A stretch of 45,015 nucleotides of DNA from positions 1 to 45,015 of the forward strand of contig WGLZ01000055.1 of the NCBI GenBank assembly GCA_016471375.1, in the 5' to 3' direction. The translations under genes were made by a program, and so were the position numbers. The DNA is from Cyanobacteria bacterium RI_101. GTDB lineage: Bacteria > Cyanobacteriota > Cyanobacteriia > Cyanobacteriales > Microcystaceae. The notes beneath the pieces were generated by a model. That model was not told where the DNA came from and made no database searches. It saw only the letters and a program-made list of their open reading frames with translations. Below are positions 1 to 8,571 of the stretch, one piece after another. Position 1 is the first letter of the stretch, and the number at the start of each line of letters is the position of its first letter.

Positions 1-765
1 GCCGGTGTTGCTTCCCAATCCGCCTCCGAAATCTGGATTTCTCTGGCTTTCATCTCTATCGTCCTTGTTTGCCCTCTTACCATACACCATCTACTCCTCT
101 CCCTGAAACCCCCATTTCTTCGTTCACCCTTGAAAGGTTACGGTTATTTAGCCCTCGTTTTTCTCGCTCTCGCCATTCTGGGAACTATCCTGACATTTTT
201 CCAGCTTGGCATATTGATCATAACTTGGCTTTTTTTAGGGGCCTTATATTTGCTTTTAGTTTATCTCCTCCTTGGCGCCGTTTATTGGGGACTGAAATTC
301 GTCATTGATTCTGACACTCGGCAAGCGCTTGGGTTTCGGTGGAGCTTAGATAAATTAGAAGTCATTTTCTCCCGTTACCCGTTGAAAATCGGGGAGAACG
401 ACCGCCTCCAACTCCGGCGCCGTCTTAAGGAAACGGTTTGGACGCGGTTGTGCAACTTGCGAGCCTTCCCTGAGCATAGCTGGGCGACGGTTACCCTCCT
501 CTGCGTCGAAGAAGTGAAATATACGAAAGGAACCGATACTTTCACTGAACAGGCCGAAGCTTATTCTCAAGTCGTTTATTCCCATTCTTTGCCGGGGGGA
601 GAGTCCTCGGTTAACGGTTATTTTGATCTGGAAATTCCCCCCAACCTCGGCGCTTCTTTTGAAGGCGAAAATAATCAAATTCGTTGGCTCCTGAAAATTG
701 AGGAGCGCTATGGCAATTGGCTTAAGACGAAGGTTACTTATTTACCTTTCCTGGTGGATGTTTAG
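1..765 (+). CDS. membrane protein with C-terminal soluble domain, 5' end probably outside window
   Basis: I do not recognise the family. The frame is open from the window edge to the stop at 765, and no ATG, GTG or TTG occurs in frame before a TTG at 130, so the true start is either that TTG (211 aa) or upstream of the window. Hydrophobic stretches lie around SLAFISIVLVCPLTIH and then LALVFLALAILGTILTFF and LIITWLFLGALYLLLVYLLL, giving two or three membrane segments. The remaining ~150 residues are soluble and look beta-rich, with alternating strands such as NQIRWLLKIEERYGNW near the end, as in arrestin-like beta-sandwich domains (inference only). The opposite-strand reading frame over this gene is a shadow. 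Confidence 0.6.
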   Translation, partial: AGVASQSASEIWISLAFISIVLVCPLTIHHLLLSLKPPFLRSPLKGYGYLALVFLALAILGTILTFFQLGILIITWLFLGALYLLLVYLLLGAVYWGLKFVIDSDTRQALGFRWSLDKLEVIFSRYPLKIGENDRLQLRRRLKETVWTRLCNLRAFPEHSWATVTLLCVEEVKYTKGTDTFTEQAEAYSQVVYSHSLPGGESSVNGYFDLEIPPNLGASFEGENNQIRWLLKIEERYGNWLKTKVTYLPFLVDV

Positions 766-1131
766 AGAAGCTCCAGCTTAGCTCAAGCCAGTCTTCTGCT
801 TTGCTGGCGAGATGCCGGCGTCATAACAATTTACGTCAAAATCTCGACCAGGGGAGCGTCTTACTTTTGCGCAAAGTTACCTTGAGCGACGGTTTTCGTG
901 CTAAGGGCGGGGGGATAGCTGTCCATCTAGACGATCTCGTCAGCAAACTCTGCGACGACTTTGAGTACACCGCGCGTCGCCCTAGGGAGTAATTTAAAAT
1001 TTTAGAACTCGTAGCCCTGCGGCGGAGGAGGAGATGATCCTTGGGCCCCGGCCCCCAATGACCTTAGAATAATCTGAAAACACCGTTTTATTTTTTTTCC
1101 CTGTCCCGCCCCATAATCAAGGAGAACATTA
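766..1131. other. intergenic stretch without a convincing gene
   Basis: About 365 bases separate the membrane protein from the next gene. A 63-codon frame (801-992, TTG start) has no ribosome binding site and an arginine-rich composition with no recognisable motif. Short broken frames on the minus strand also show nothing familiar. The last 50 bases are A/T-rich and end in the ribosome binding site of the gene at 1132, so its promoter is probably here. Confidence 0.5.
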
Positions 1132-1500
1132 ATGCTCAAGAAACTGTTTGGGGGTAAAAAAGACGACTTTTTTATCCAACTGGACGAGTCCCAGGACGCC
1201 AAAACCCCGGCGCCGAAGGCTGAGCCGGCGCCGGCTCCCGTCGCCGTAGAAGAGCCTCCCGCGGAAGCGCCGAAACCGGAAGCGGCGCCGGCCAAGAGCA
1301 AGAAGACCTCCGTTAAAAAAGCCAAAGCCGAGCCGGTCAAAGAAGTCGCGCCCGCTCCCGTCGCCCCGGCGCCGAAACCCCAGCCGACTCAAGTGGAATT
1401 CGCCACCAAATACCTGATTACGGACAGTATGGCTCGGCGCCAACCCGGGCCGAGCTTGAATAAGTTCAAGGAAATGGCCCGGACGCTGAAAACCCGTTAA
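1132..1500 (+). CDS. conserved cyanobacterial Pro/Ala/Lys-rich protein
   Basis: A 122-residue protein with conserved ends and a low-complexity middle. The N-terminus MLKKLFGGKKDDFFIQLDES and the C-terminus FATKYLITDSMARRQPGPSL are of a kind I recall in small hypothetical proteins conserved among cyanobacteria. Residues ~25-90 are almost entirely Pro, Ala, Lys, Glu and Val and are probably disordered. The start is well supported by AAGGAGA about 8 bases upstream. No function is known to me. The GC-rich middle makes long shadow frames on the other strand, which are not genes. Confidence 0.75.
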   Translation: MLKKLFGGKKDDFFIQLDESQDAKTPAPKAEPAPAPVAVEEPPAEAPKPEAAPAKSKKTSVKKAKAEPVKEVAPAPVAPAPKPQPTQVEFATKYLITDSMARRQPGPSLNKFKEMARTLKTR

Positions 1501-1561
1501 CGGCGCCGACAAAGGGGGCGTTATCGCCTACGCCCCTCCCGCCAAAGGCTCGCGAAACTCT

Positions 1562-2479
1562 TTACTGCCGGGGGGAATTGAGGCTTTGATAGCGGGCGAT
1601 TTTTTGTAAAAACTCCTCCGTCAGTTTAACAAAGGCCTTAGAGCCTTGGGTCTGGGGCATGGCGCTGACCACGGGCATAAAACTATCCACCGCTTTAGCC
1701 ACATTGACGTCCATGGGAATGGACTGGCTAAAGATTTGCTCCGGCTGAAAGTCGTTTTGGACTCGGCGCATGACTTGGTTATAGTAGCGACTTAGGAGAT
1801 TGCCGCCGGAGAGGATAAAGACCACCCCTAGGAGATTAATATTTAATTCCCCCTCGGAAGCCCGGTGACTTTCCTTGAGTTTGATAATCCGGCGCTCTAG
1901 CAGTTGCATCCCCACCACCGAGAGGGGTTCCGGGCGAGCGGGCAGGAGGTAAAAATCGCTAGCCGCGATGGCGCTCCGGGTGAGGAGATTATAGCCCGGC
2001 GCGCAGTCAAGAATAATAAAATCATATTCGTCTTGCACTGGCTCTAAAATTTGCCGGATTAAGCGCCCTTCAAATTGGTTCCAGACCCGTTCAAATTCTA
2101 GAGAACCCGCGGCTTGGGCGTCCTGATGGAGTTTTTCGGAGACTAAGTACTCGTCGTAGAGTTCGATGTCTCCGGGTAGAAGTTCGAGTCCCTCAACGCC
2201 GCCAATGGCGGGGCAGATAATATCGGAGATATCCAACTTACTGTAGGGGTTGGGTTGGAGGGCGTTTTCCAAGAGGTAACTGAGGGTGCGGCGCTTCTTG
2301 CGGAGTTGCGCGAAATCTTGAGGCGCCATGAGGCTGAGGGTGGCGCTGATCTGAGCGTCGAGATCCAGCACGAGAACTCGTTTGCGCTGGTATTGGGCCA
2401 GGCAGGTGGCTAAATTAACCGTCAGGGTGGTTTTTCCCACGCCGCCCTTCATATTGACTGTGCTGATAATGCTGACCAT
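1562..2479 (-). CDS. ParA/MinD-like P-loop ATPase
   Basis: A 305-residue ParA-family ATPase. The deviant Walker A motif KGGVGKTT is at residues 11-18, a Walker A' region follows (VLVLDLDAQ), and Walker B appears as YDFIILDCAPG. Family members use ATP-dependent dimerisation for segregating DNA or positioning large complexes. No parB or recognisable partitioning partner is adjacent; the neighbours are rpsF upstream on the same strand and an unrelated gene convergent downstream. It is therefore best treated as a chromosomal orphan ParA of unknown cargo. Confidence 0.85.
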   Translation of the reverse strand: MVSIISTVNMKGGVGKTTLTVNLATCLAQYQRKRVLVLDLDAQISATLSLMAPQDFAQLRKKRRTLSYLLENALQPNPYSKLDISDIICPAIGGVEGLELLPGDIELYDEYLVSEKLHQDAQAAGSLEFERVWNQFEGRLIRQILEPVQDEYDFIILDCAPGYNLLTRSAIAASDFYLLPARPEPLSVVGMQLLERRIIKLKESHRASEGELNINLLGVVFILSGGNLLSRYYNQVMRRVQNDFQPEQIFSQSIPMDVNVAKAVDSFMPVVSAMPQTQGSKAFVKLTEEFLQKIARYQSLNSPRQ

Positions 2480-2704
2480 GCCCGGCGCCGTAATTTTAAT
2501 GATCGGTAAACGGTTGAGGTTAGGATACCAAATTCCGGGAAGGTTGTTGGAGTCTTCCTCTTACCCATCAGCGCCGGGAATCGCGCAATGGATTGAGAAT
2601 GGGGAGGTATTTTAACGGGACTAGAATCAAGCGTTTTGGGCGACGGCGCCGGAGCAGTGGCGATTTTTTAACGTTCTCAAACGGACTGGGCCGGCTTAGG
2701 GATA

Positions 2705-2737
2705 AGTTCCGATATCTGAATCGAGGATATCGGAACT
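2705..2737 (-). terminator. perfect 12-bp inverted repeat downstream of rpsF
   Basis: The arms AGTTCCGATATC (2705-2716) and GATATCGGAACT (2726-2737) pair perfectly around a 9-base loop, ten bases past the rpsF stop. There is no T-run on either side, so it may stop transcription weakly or protect the rpsF mRNA 3' end rather than act as a canonical intrinsic terminator. Confidence 0.5.
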
Positions 2738-2746
2738 ATCGAGTCT

Positions 2747-3082
2747 TTAGGCTTCCGCAGTAACTTCTGTCGGCGCCGTTTCCGGGGCCGCCTTGGGGGT
2801 TTCTAGCTTCAGGGTGAGGAAACGGAGCACCTCGTCGCTGAGGCGCATACTCCGCTCTAGGGGCGCGATTTGTTGGCCGGCGCCTTGGAAATGGAAGAGG
2901 GCGTAGATCCCGTCCACAAAACGGTTAATGGGATAGGCGAGACGGCGCTTGCCCCAGACTTTGACTTCGACGTCCTGGGCTTCCTGTTGGGCGAGAAAGT
3001 CTTTGTATTTGGTCACTTCCTGTTGAACCTGCTCCTCCGGGAGGTCGGGGCGCAGAATAACCATCATTTCGTACTGATTCAT
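2747..3082 (-). CDS. rpsF: 30S ribosomal protein S6
   Basis: A 111-residue S6. The start [14 protein letters not shown] and the core [13 protein letters not shown] plus [10 protein letters not shown] are hallmark S6 sequence; S6 binds the central domain of 16S rRNA with S18 in the small-subunit platform. I chose the ATG at 3082 rather than an in-frame start at 3154 because family members begin with this peptide and AAGGA precedes it. The C-terminus has the usual variable Ala/Glu/Thr-rich tail. No rpsR or rplI is next to it, so it appears monocistronic here. Confidence 0.95.
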   Translation of the reverse strand: MNQYEMMVILRPDLPEEQVQQEVTKYKDFLAQQEAQDVEVKVWGKRRLAYPINRFVDGIYALFHFQGAGQQIAPLERSMRLSDEVLRFLTLKLETPKAAPETAPTEVTAEA

Positions 3083-3386
3083 CGGTTTAGTTTCCTTATG
3101 GACAAGGGGGCCTTTCGGCGGATTGACGAGCAATCCCGTAAAAGCAAGGATCATTAATCATACTACGATGGGGTATGATCTGTCTCTCTCTCGCCTTTGA
3201 CGTCCTCATAATGGGGGACGACGCCTAGGGGTTAAGTTGTGACTCATCCCCATTGAAAACCGCGGTTTAACTCCCCCTCTTGGGAGGGGGTTTGGGGGGT
3301 GGGTTCTCAACCGCGAGAACCAGCGCCAACCCACTCCTAACCCCCCAGCGCCGGTATTTAACGATGAGATTTTTGGAGGTTTTTTG
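3083..3386. promoter_or_regulatory. divergent region between rpsF and metG with stacked palindromes
   Basis: About 300 bases with no gene. It contains a perfect 12-bp palindrome AAACCGCGGTTT (3257-3268), a hairpin CCCCCTC-TTGG-GAGGGGG (3273-3290), and a hairpin GGTTCTC-AACCGC-GAGAACC (3302-3321), all within 65 bases. The G/C-rich hairpin is a member of a repeat family seen again near 14667. The region must hold both promoters; the metG ribosome binding site GGAGG is at 3375-3379. Confidence 0.55.
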
Positions 3387-4979
3387 ATGACTCTCGCCCC
3401 GACGTCGAGCCGCTTTGCCCTGACCACGCCCCTCTACTACGTCAACGATATTCCCCACCTGGGCAGCGCCTACACCACCCTGGCCGCGGACGCCCTGGCT
3501 CGTTTTAAACGATTGCAAGGTTATCCCGTCTTATTCATCACCGGCGCCGACGAGCACGGGCAAAAAATTCAGCGCACCGCCGAAGCCCTAGGCCTTGATC
3601 CCCAAACCCACTGCGACCACATTGTGGAAAAATTCCAGACCCTCTGGACGGCGCTGGAGATTCGTTACGACCGCTTTAGCCGCACCACGGCGCCGCGACA
3701 TCGGGCCATTGTGGAGGACTTTTTTAACCGGGTTTACGCCCGGGGGGACATTTATCAATCTCAACAACGGGGCTGGTATTGCGTGGCCTGCGAGGAGTTT
3801 AAGGAAGAGCGGGATTTGCTAGAGGGCGGTCATTGCCCCCTACACCCCAAAATCAAGGCGGAGTGGCGGGACGAGGAAAACTATTTCTTCCGTCTTTCCC
3901 GTTATCAGGAACAACTAGAGACCCTTTATCGAGAAAAGCCGGAATTTATCCAACCGGAGAGCCGCCGCAACGAGGTCTTGAAGTTTGTCGCCCAGGGACT
4001 TCAGGATTTTTCCATCTCCCGGGTGAATGTGGATTGGGGCTTTCCCCTCCCCTGCGACCCTAGCCATACGATTTATGTCTGGTTTGACGCCCTGCTGGGC
4101 TATATGACGGCGCTGTTGGAGCCGGAAGACGAGCCGACCCTAGAGAACGCTTTAGCCACCTGGTGGCCCATTAATCTCCACTTGATTGGCAAAGATATTC
4201 TGCGTTTCCACGCCGTTTACTGGCCCGCTATGTTAATGTCCGCGGGTCTTCCCCTGCCGGAGCGGGTCTTTGGCCACGGTTTCCTGACCAAGGACGGTCA
4301 GAAAATGAGCAAAAGCCAGGGCAACACCATCGATCCCCTCGATCTCGTCCATCGCTATGGCGCCGACGCGGTGCGTTACTACTTTTTGAAAGAGATTGAA
4401 TTTGGGCGGGACGGGGATTTTAACGAAACCCGCTTTGTCCAAATTCTCAACGCCGATTTGGCTAACGATCTCGGCAACCTCCTGAACCGCGCCCTGGGGA
4501 TGGTGAAAAAATATTGCCAAGGGCAAGGCCCCCAACTGACCGGCGCCGATATTGAGCCGGAACAGACCCTACGACGGCTGGGAGAAACCCTCGGGGAACG
4601 GGCGGTTCAAGCTTACGATCAACTAGCCTTCCATCAGGTCTGCGAGTTGGCCCTAGCCCTCGTCCGGGCCGGCAATAAACACATCGACGAGACGGCGCCC
4701 TGGAAACGCTTCAAAGCCGGAGAACAGGCCGAAGTGGAGCGCATTCTTTACGGCGTCCTCGAATCTCTGCGCCTAGCGGCCTATCTCCTCTCACCCATTA
4801 TTCCTAACCTGAGCGAGCGGATCTACGCCCAACTGGGCTTTAACCTAATGACGGCGGACTTTGAGCGCCATAGTCAATGGGGCGTTCTTAGCGCCCAAGG
4901 GGAGTTGCCCGAGGGTCAACCGGTGTTTGCCCGGATTGAGTTACCCGCCAACGGCGCCGAATCGGAAAAGACCGTCTAG
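3387..4979 (+). CDS. metG: methionyl-tRNA synthetase
   Basis: A 530-residue class I synthetase that charges tRNA-Met. The HIGH-type motif is HLGS in TPLYYVNDIPHLGSAYTT near the N-terminus and the KMSKS loop is complete (KMSKSQGN, near residue 308). A Cys pair and a Cys-His pair (CVACEEF and CPLHP) form the zinc-binding knuckle. There is no C-terminal tRNA-binding EMAP/Trbp111 extension, as in the short bacterial form. ATG at 3387 is preferred to the TTG one codon earlier because GGAGG sits 7 bases upstream of it. The NYN-domain gene follows after a repeat-filled 399-base gap. Confidence 0.97.
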   Translation: MTLAPTSSRFALTTPLYYVNDIPHLGSAYTTLAADALARFKRLQGYPVLFITGADEHGQKIQRTAEALGLDPQTHCDHIVEKFQTLWTALEIRYDRFSRTTAPRHRAIVEDFFNRVYARGDIYQSQQRGWYCVACEEFKEERDLLEGGHCPLHPKIKAEWRDEENYFFRLSRYQEQLETLYREKPEFIQPESRRNEVLKFVAQGLQDFSISRVNVDWGFPLPCDPSHTIYVWFDALLGYMTALLEPEDEPTLENALATWWPINLHLIGKDILRFHAVYWPAMLMSAGLPLPERVFGHGFLTKDGQKMSKSQGNTIDPLDLVHRYGADAVRYYFLKEIEFGRDGDFNETRFVQILNADLANDLGNLLNRALGMVKKYCQGQGPQLTGADIEPEQTLRRLGETLGERAVQAYDQLAFHQVCELALALVRAGNKHIDETAPWKRFKAGEQAEVERILYGVLESLRLAAYLLSPIIPNLSERIYAQLGFNLMTADFERHSQWGVLSAQGELPEGQPVFARIELPANGAESEKTV

Positions 4980-5087
4980 AATGGGGAGCGGTTCTCGAAA
5001 AAGTACTTTTTGACTAACTCATGGGCTTTATCCTTTCCCTTGGAGGCTGTTTAAAAAAGGATCAGTGCATTAGCTTGTTCTGCCCTA

Positions 5088-5226
5088 GCCCCCCTTTGAA
5101 AGGCTACCGTGTGTACACAACTGTCAAAATCCCCCCTAACCCCTACTTCGGCAGGCTCAGTACCTCGCCTTGGAAAGGGGGAACCGGCTTCAAAGTCCCC
5201 CTTGCAAAGGGGGATTTAGAGGGATT
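5088..5226 (-). repeat. truncated copy of the 41177-41351 MITE-like element
   Basis: Read on the minus strand this stretch matches the element at 41177-41351, including the terminal GGCTACCGTGT block and the internal GCTTCAAAGTCCCCCTTGC block. It keeps one terminal repeat but breaks off near 5226, and it is interrupted by a short REP-like palindrome at about 5146-5167. Confidence 0.7.
5146..5167. repeat. REP-like CTTCGGC..GCTCAG motif
   Basis: A short motif (CTTCGGCAGGCTCAG) inserted within the dispersed repeat. Related copies occur at 13556-13581 and 41388-41409, always carrying GAGC and GCCGAAG cores. Confidence 0.5.
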
Positions 5227-5378
5227 CACGGAGAGAGCGAGGAGGCTTATCAAACCACTTCGTAATTTCTTCCCGTTAATCTAACCGGTTTATGGTAGGA
5301 TTGACGCTTTCAAAACCTTACTTTTTTCTCTTTCCTTTATTTTTAAAACGCTTTAATCTTTTTTTAAGACGCTACTTT

Positions 5379-5984
5379 ATGTTTGAAGATTTTGAGAATG
5401 ATCCCCTCTTCACTCCGGATCAGCTCCTCGAAAACCGCGGGCGAGTGGCGATTTTTATCGACGGCTCCAACCTCTTCTACGCGGCGCTCCAGTTGGGGAT
5501 CGAGATTGACTATACCAAGTTATTGCACGCCCTCACGGGGGGGTCCCGCCTACTGCGGGCCTTTTTCTACACCGGGGTGGACCGCACCAACGAAAAACAA
5601 CAGGGCTTTTTGCTCTGGATGCGGCGCAACGGCTACCGGGTCATCGCCAAGGATCTGGTGCAACTCCCCGACGGCTCTAAAAAAGCCAATTTGGACGTGG
5701 AAATCGCGGTGGATTTGATGTCCCTGGTGGGATTCTTCGACACCGCCGTCATCGTCAGCGGCGATGGGGATCTAGCCTACGCCGCCGACGCCGTCAGTTA
5801 TCGCGGCGCCCGCATTGAGGTGGTGAGTTTGCGCTCCATGACTAGCGACAGCTTGATTAATGTCTCTGACCGCTACATTGACCTGGATCAAATCAAAGAG
5901 GAGATCCAAAAACAACCCAGAAGCAACCCCGCCTACCGGGGCGGATTAACCGGTCTCACCCTGCGGGAATCCGGCGCGTCCTAA
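5379..5984 (+). CDS. LabA-like NYN (PIN-fold) domain protein
   Basis: A 201-residue NYN domain protein of the LabA/DUF88 family, which has a PIN-like RNase fold; in Synechococcus elongatus LabA affects circadian output. The metal-binding acidic residues are present: AIFIDGSNLFY (D28, N31), NLDVEIAVDL (D106, D112) and VSGDGDLAYA (D129, D131). I start at ATG 5379 because the family begins MFEDFEND; an in-frame upstream start would add 29 hydrophobic residues of no family character. The metG neighbourhood is one I recall from other cyanobacteria. Nuclease activity is inferred, not shown. Confidence 0.88.
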   Translation: MFEDFENDPLFTPDQLLENRGRVAIFIDGSNLFYAALQLGIEIDYTKLLHALTGGSRLLRAFFYTGVDRTNEKQQGFLLWMRRNGYRVIAKDLVQLPDGSKKANLDVEIAVDLMSLVGFFDTAVIVSGDGDLAYAADAVSYRGARIEVVSLRSMTSDSLINVSDRYIDLDQIKEEIQKQPRSNPAYRGGLTGLTLRESGAS

Positions 5985-6006
5985 ACCCTATTTTTCCCAA
6001 ACCCCC

Positions 6007-6789
6007 ATGAGCGCCGCCCCCCCCGTCCGCGATCCCTGGAACGCCAGCCTCTACCAAAACCAACACGCCTTCGTTTGGGAGTATGGTCAAGACCTCCTTT
6101 CCCTCCTGCAAGTCAAGGCGGGAGAACGGATTTTAGACCTCGGTTGCGGCGCCGGACAACTGACGGAACTAATTCGCCGCCAAGGCGCGGAGGTGATTGG
6201 CCTCGACAGTTCCCCCCAGATGATCGCCCAGGCTCGGGACAATTTCCCGGCTTTAGATTTTCGCCTGGCGGACGCCACCGCCTTTACCCTAGAGGCTCCC
6301 GTGGACGGGGTTTTTTCCAACGCCGCCCTTCACTGGATTCAACAACCGGAAGCGGCTCTGGAACGGGTCTATCAAGCGCTGAAACCCGGCGGGCGCTTGG
6401 TGGCGGAGTTGGGGGGTAAGGGCAATATCCAGACGATTCGTCGCGCCTTGGCGGCGCTGTTGGCTAAACGGCATTATGATCTCCCTCATCCCTGGTACTT
6501 CCCCAGCCTAGGAGAATATACCTTCCTCCTGGAGCAAAAGGGCTTTCGGGTGACCTACGCCATTTTGTTTGAGCGCCCCACGCCCCTAGAGCAGGGAGAG
6601 CGGGGATTATTTAACTGGCTGACCCAGTTCGCGCCGGTTTGGCTGGCCCCCTTAACCCCGGCGGAACGGGAGCAACTCTATTGGCAAGCCACGGAAATTC
6701 TCCGCCCCCAACTCTACCGGGGCGGGATTTGGTGGGCCGACTATTGTCGTCTGCGGGTTTCGGCGCTGAAACCGGAGTCTGAGTCTTAA
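6007..6789 (+). CDS. class I SAM-dependent methyltransferase
   Basis: A 260-residue methyltransferase resembling trans-aconitate 2-methyltransferase and UbiE/BioC-like enzymes. Motif I is ILDLGCGAGQLTELI (residues ~38-52), followed by the acidic VIGLDSSPQM loop, the VDGVFSNAALHWI motif and the LKPGGRLVAELGG strand. The C-terminal third (YFPSLGEYTFLLEQKGF) is the cap region usual in this group. Substrate cannot be told from sequence. It starts 22 bases after the NYN gene and may share its transcript. Confidence 0.88.
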   Translation: MSAAPPVRDPWNASLYQNQHAFVWEYGQDLLSLLQVKAGERILDLGCGAGQLTELIRRQGAEVIGLDSSPQMIAQARDNFPALDFRLADATAFTLEAPVDGVFSNAALHWIQQPEAALERVYQALKPGGRLVAELGGKGNIQTIRRALAALLAKRHYDLPHPWYFPSLGEYTFLLEQKGFRVTYAILFERPTPLEQGERGLFNWLTQFAPVWLAPLTPAEREQLYWQATEILRPQLYRGGIWWADYCRLRVSALKPESES

Positions 6790-6866
6790 AACTTGTCTAG
6801 GGCGGCGCCGGAGCGATACCCTACATTCCAGTTCCTCCGGCCTCGGCGCCGGATTTCCCCTAATTT

Positions 6867-7859
6867 ATGAAGCGTATTTTTATCACCGGCGTCAGCGGTT
6901 GTATTGGTCACTATCTCGCCGAAGCCTTGCTCCCCATTGCAGACTACGAACTCTTTTTACTGGCCCGTAATCCCCAAAAATTGCGCTTTAACCCCCGGGA
7001 TTACCCCCGCGTTCATCTGATTCCCGGCGACTTGGCTCAGATTGAAGACCAGGCGGAGCTGTTAAAAACCATAGACTGCGCCGTCCTCATTGCCACCAGT
7101 TGGGGCGATCCCGAGGAAACCTTTCAAACCAATGTGGTCAAAACGCTGACTTTGATCAATCTCCTCGATCCCGACCGTTGCGAGCAAATTATCTATTTTT
7201 CCACCGCCAGTATTTTAGACCGTCAAGGGCACCCCTTACCGGAAGCCGGGGAGTTGGGCACCGACTATATCCGCACCAAATATCTCTGCCATCAGGCGCT
7301 CAGCGGGGAAGTTTTAGCGGGCGGGTTAACGGTTAACCCCGAATTAACGGAGAAAATCACCGTCGTTTATCCCACCCTCGTCTTTGGCGGCGCCGAAGAT
7401 AAACCCTATTCCCACCTCTCCGGGGGGCTGGGGGAAATTTTGAACTGGCTCAATCTGATCCGCTGGTTTCAGGCCGACGGCAGTTTTCATTTCATCCACG
7501 CCCGAGACATCGCCCGGGTGGTCGCCTATCTGGTCGCCCATCCCCAGGGGCGTCGTCAGGATTGGGTGCTGGGGAACGCCCCCCTCACCGTCAAGGCGGC
7601 GCTGGCGGAAATTTGCGCCTATCTCGGTAAATCCGTTTATTTCCAAATTCCCCTCTCGATCCCCTTGGCTAACTTCTTTATTCGCCTCTTTCGCATTGAA
7701 ATGGCGCCCTGGGACCGCTTTTGTCTCAACTACCGTCATTTCACTTACCCAAATCCCGTCAACCCGGACGCCTTGGGGCTGGAAAGTTATAGCCCCACGG
7801 TGGCTCGATTGCTGGAGGCGAGCGGTATTCTCTCGGGGAAAACCGGCCCAACCCCATAA
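6867..7859 (+). CDS. NAD(P)-dependent epimerase/dehydratase (extended SDR)
   Basis: A 330-residue extended short-chain dehydrogenase. The Rossmann glycine motif GVSGCIG is at residues ~8-14, and the YxxxK catalytic pair is in DYIRTKYLCH, preceded by the FFSTAS-like stretch IYFSTASIL. The FVFGG-like VYPTLVFGG segment and a C-terminal substrate domain follow. Such proteins act on nucleotide sugars, sterols or flavonoid-like substrates; the specific substrate is not evident. It stands alone between the methyltransferase and the TetR gene. Confidence 0.88.
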   Translation: MKRIFITGVSGCIGHYLAEALLPIADYELFLLARNPQKLRFNPRDYPRVHLIPGDLAQIEDQAELLKTIDCAVLIATSWGDPEETFQTNVVKTLTLINLLDPDRCEQIIYFSTASILDRQGHPLPEAGELGTDYIRTKYLCHQALSGEVLAGGLTVNPELTEKITVVYPTLVFGGAEDKPYSHLSGGLGEILNWLNLIRWFQADGSFHFIHARDIARVVAYLVAHPQGRRQDWVLGNAPLTVKAALAEICAYLGKSVYFQIPLSIPLANFFIRLFRIEMAPWDRFCLNYRHFTYPNPVNPDALGLESYSPTVARLLEASGILSGKTGPTP

Positions 7860-7959
7860 ATACTGCCCCGATTCTAAAGATTCGTAAAGATTATCTACCT
7901 GGGGGATTCGGCTCTTCCGAGGCTAACAGACAATCAAAGTATCTCCGTTGGTTTTCGCC

Positions 7960-8571
7960 ATGTCTAGGATCTCCTCTCCCCACCCGCCTTCCCCGGAAGA
8001 ATCGACCCGGGCCCGAATTTTAAGCCAAGCTCTACGTTTGTTCGCGAATCAGGGTTATGAAGGCACCACCACCAAGGCGCTGGCCAAGGCCGCCCAGGTG
8101 GCGGAGGGCACGATTTTTCGCTACTTCTCCAACAAAAAAGCCATCCTAGCCGCGGTCGTCACCCAGGGCTGGGTGGATATCCTAACGGATTTGTTAACGG
8201 AACTCAGCGGTATGGACGGGTATGACGCCATCGCCCAGGTGATGCGGCGCCGGATGTCGCGTCTGCGGGAAAATAAATATCTTCTCCAAGTCTGTTTTGT
8301 GGAGGCCCAGCGCCACCCGGACTTGAGGGAGCGGATTCAAGGGGAAATTATCGACAAAATGACGGGAGTGGCGGAGGCCTTTTTTCAAACCGCCATGGAG
8401 CGGGGGGTTTACCGACCCATGAATCCGCGGATCGTGGCTCAGGTTTTCTTGGGTATGTTCACCGTCGCCGGTTTTTCCGAACAGCTCTTGGAACCGAACG
8501 TCTCTCCCGCGGCGCTCCAGGAAATGGCGGAGGGCTTGGCGGATATTTTTCTCCACGGGGTTTTGGCCTAA
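7960..8571 (+). CDS. TetR/AcrR family transcriptional regulator
   Basis: A 203-residue TetR regulator. The N-terminal helix-turn-helix is clear: ILSQALRLFANQGYEGTTTK followed by ALAKAAQVAEGTIFRYFSNK (residues ~20-65). The C-terminal ligand domain is unremarkable. I prefer ATG 7960 over TTG 7948. Its TAA stop is immediately followed by the cobL ATG with no spacer base, so the two are probably co-transcribed and translationally coupled, which suggests control of cobL or of its own operon (inference). Confidence 0.88.
   Translation: MSRISSPHPPSPEESTRARILSQALRLFANQGYEGTTTKALAKAAQVAEGTIFRYFSNKKAILAAVVTQGWVDILTDLLTELSGMDGYDAIAQVMRRRMSRLRENKYLLQVCFVEAQRHPDLRERIQGEIIDKMTGVAEAFFQTAMERGVYRPMNPRIVAQVFLGMFTVAGFSEQLLEPNVSPAALQEMAEGLADIFLHGVLA

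Larger units (their letters stand above)
4980..5378. other. intergenic gap after metG filled by repeats
   Basis: No gene is supported in these ~400 bases. A palindrome AAAAAGTACTTTTT lies just after metG (~4998-5011) and could end its transcript. Most of the rest is the truncated 5088-5226 dispersed repeat. The final ~90 bases are T-rich and lead into the ATG at 5379 without a clear ribosome binding site. Confidence 0.5.

Noticed and set aside
801-992. 63-codon frame downstream of the first gene
   Set aside because: TTG start without a ribosome binding site, no motif, arginine-rich; likely chance in GC-rich DNA.
4998-5011. AAAAAGTACTTTTT as intrinsic terminator for metG
   Set aside because: The stem is purely A/T apart from two central pairs, too weak for a confident terminator call; noted in the gap description only.
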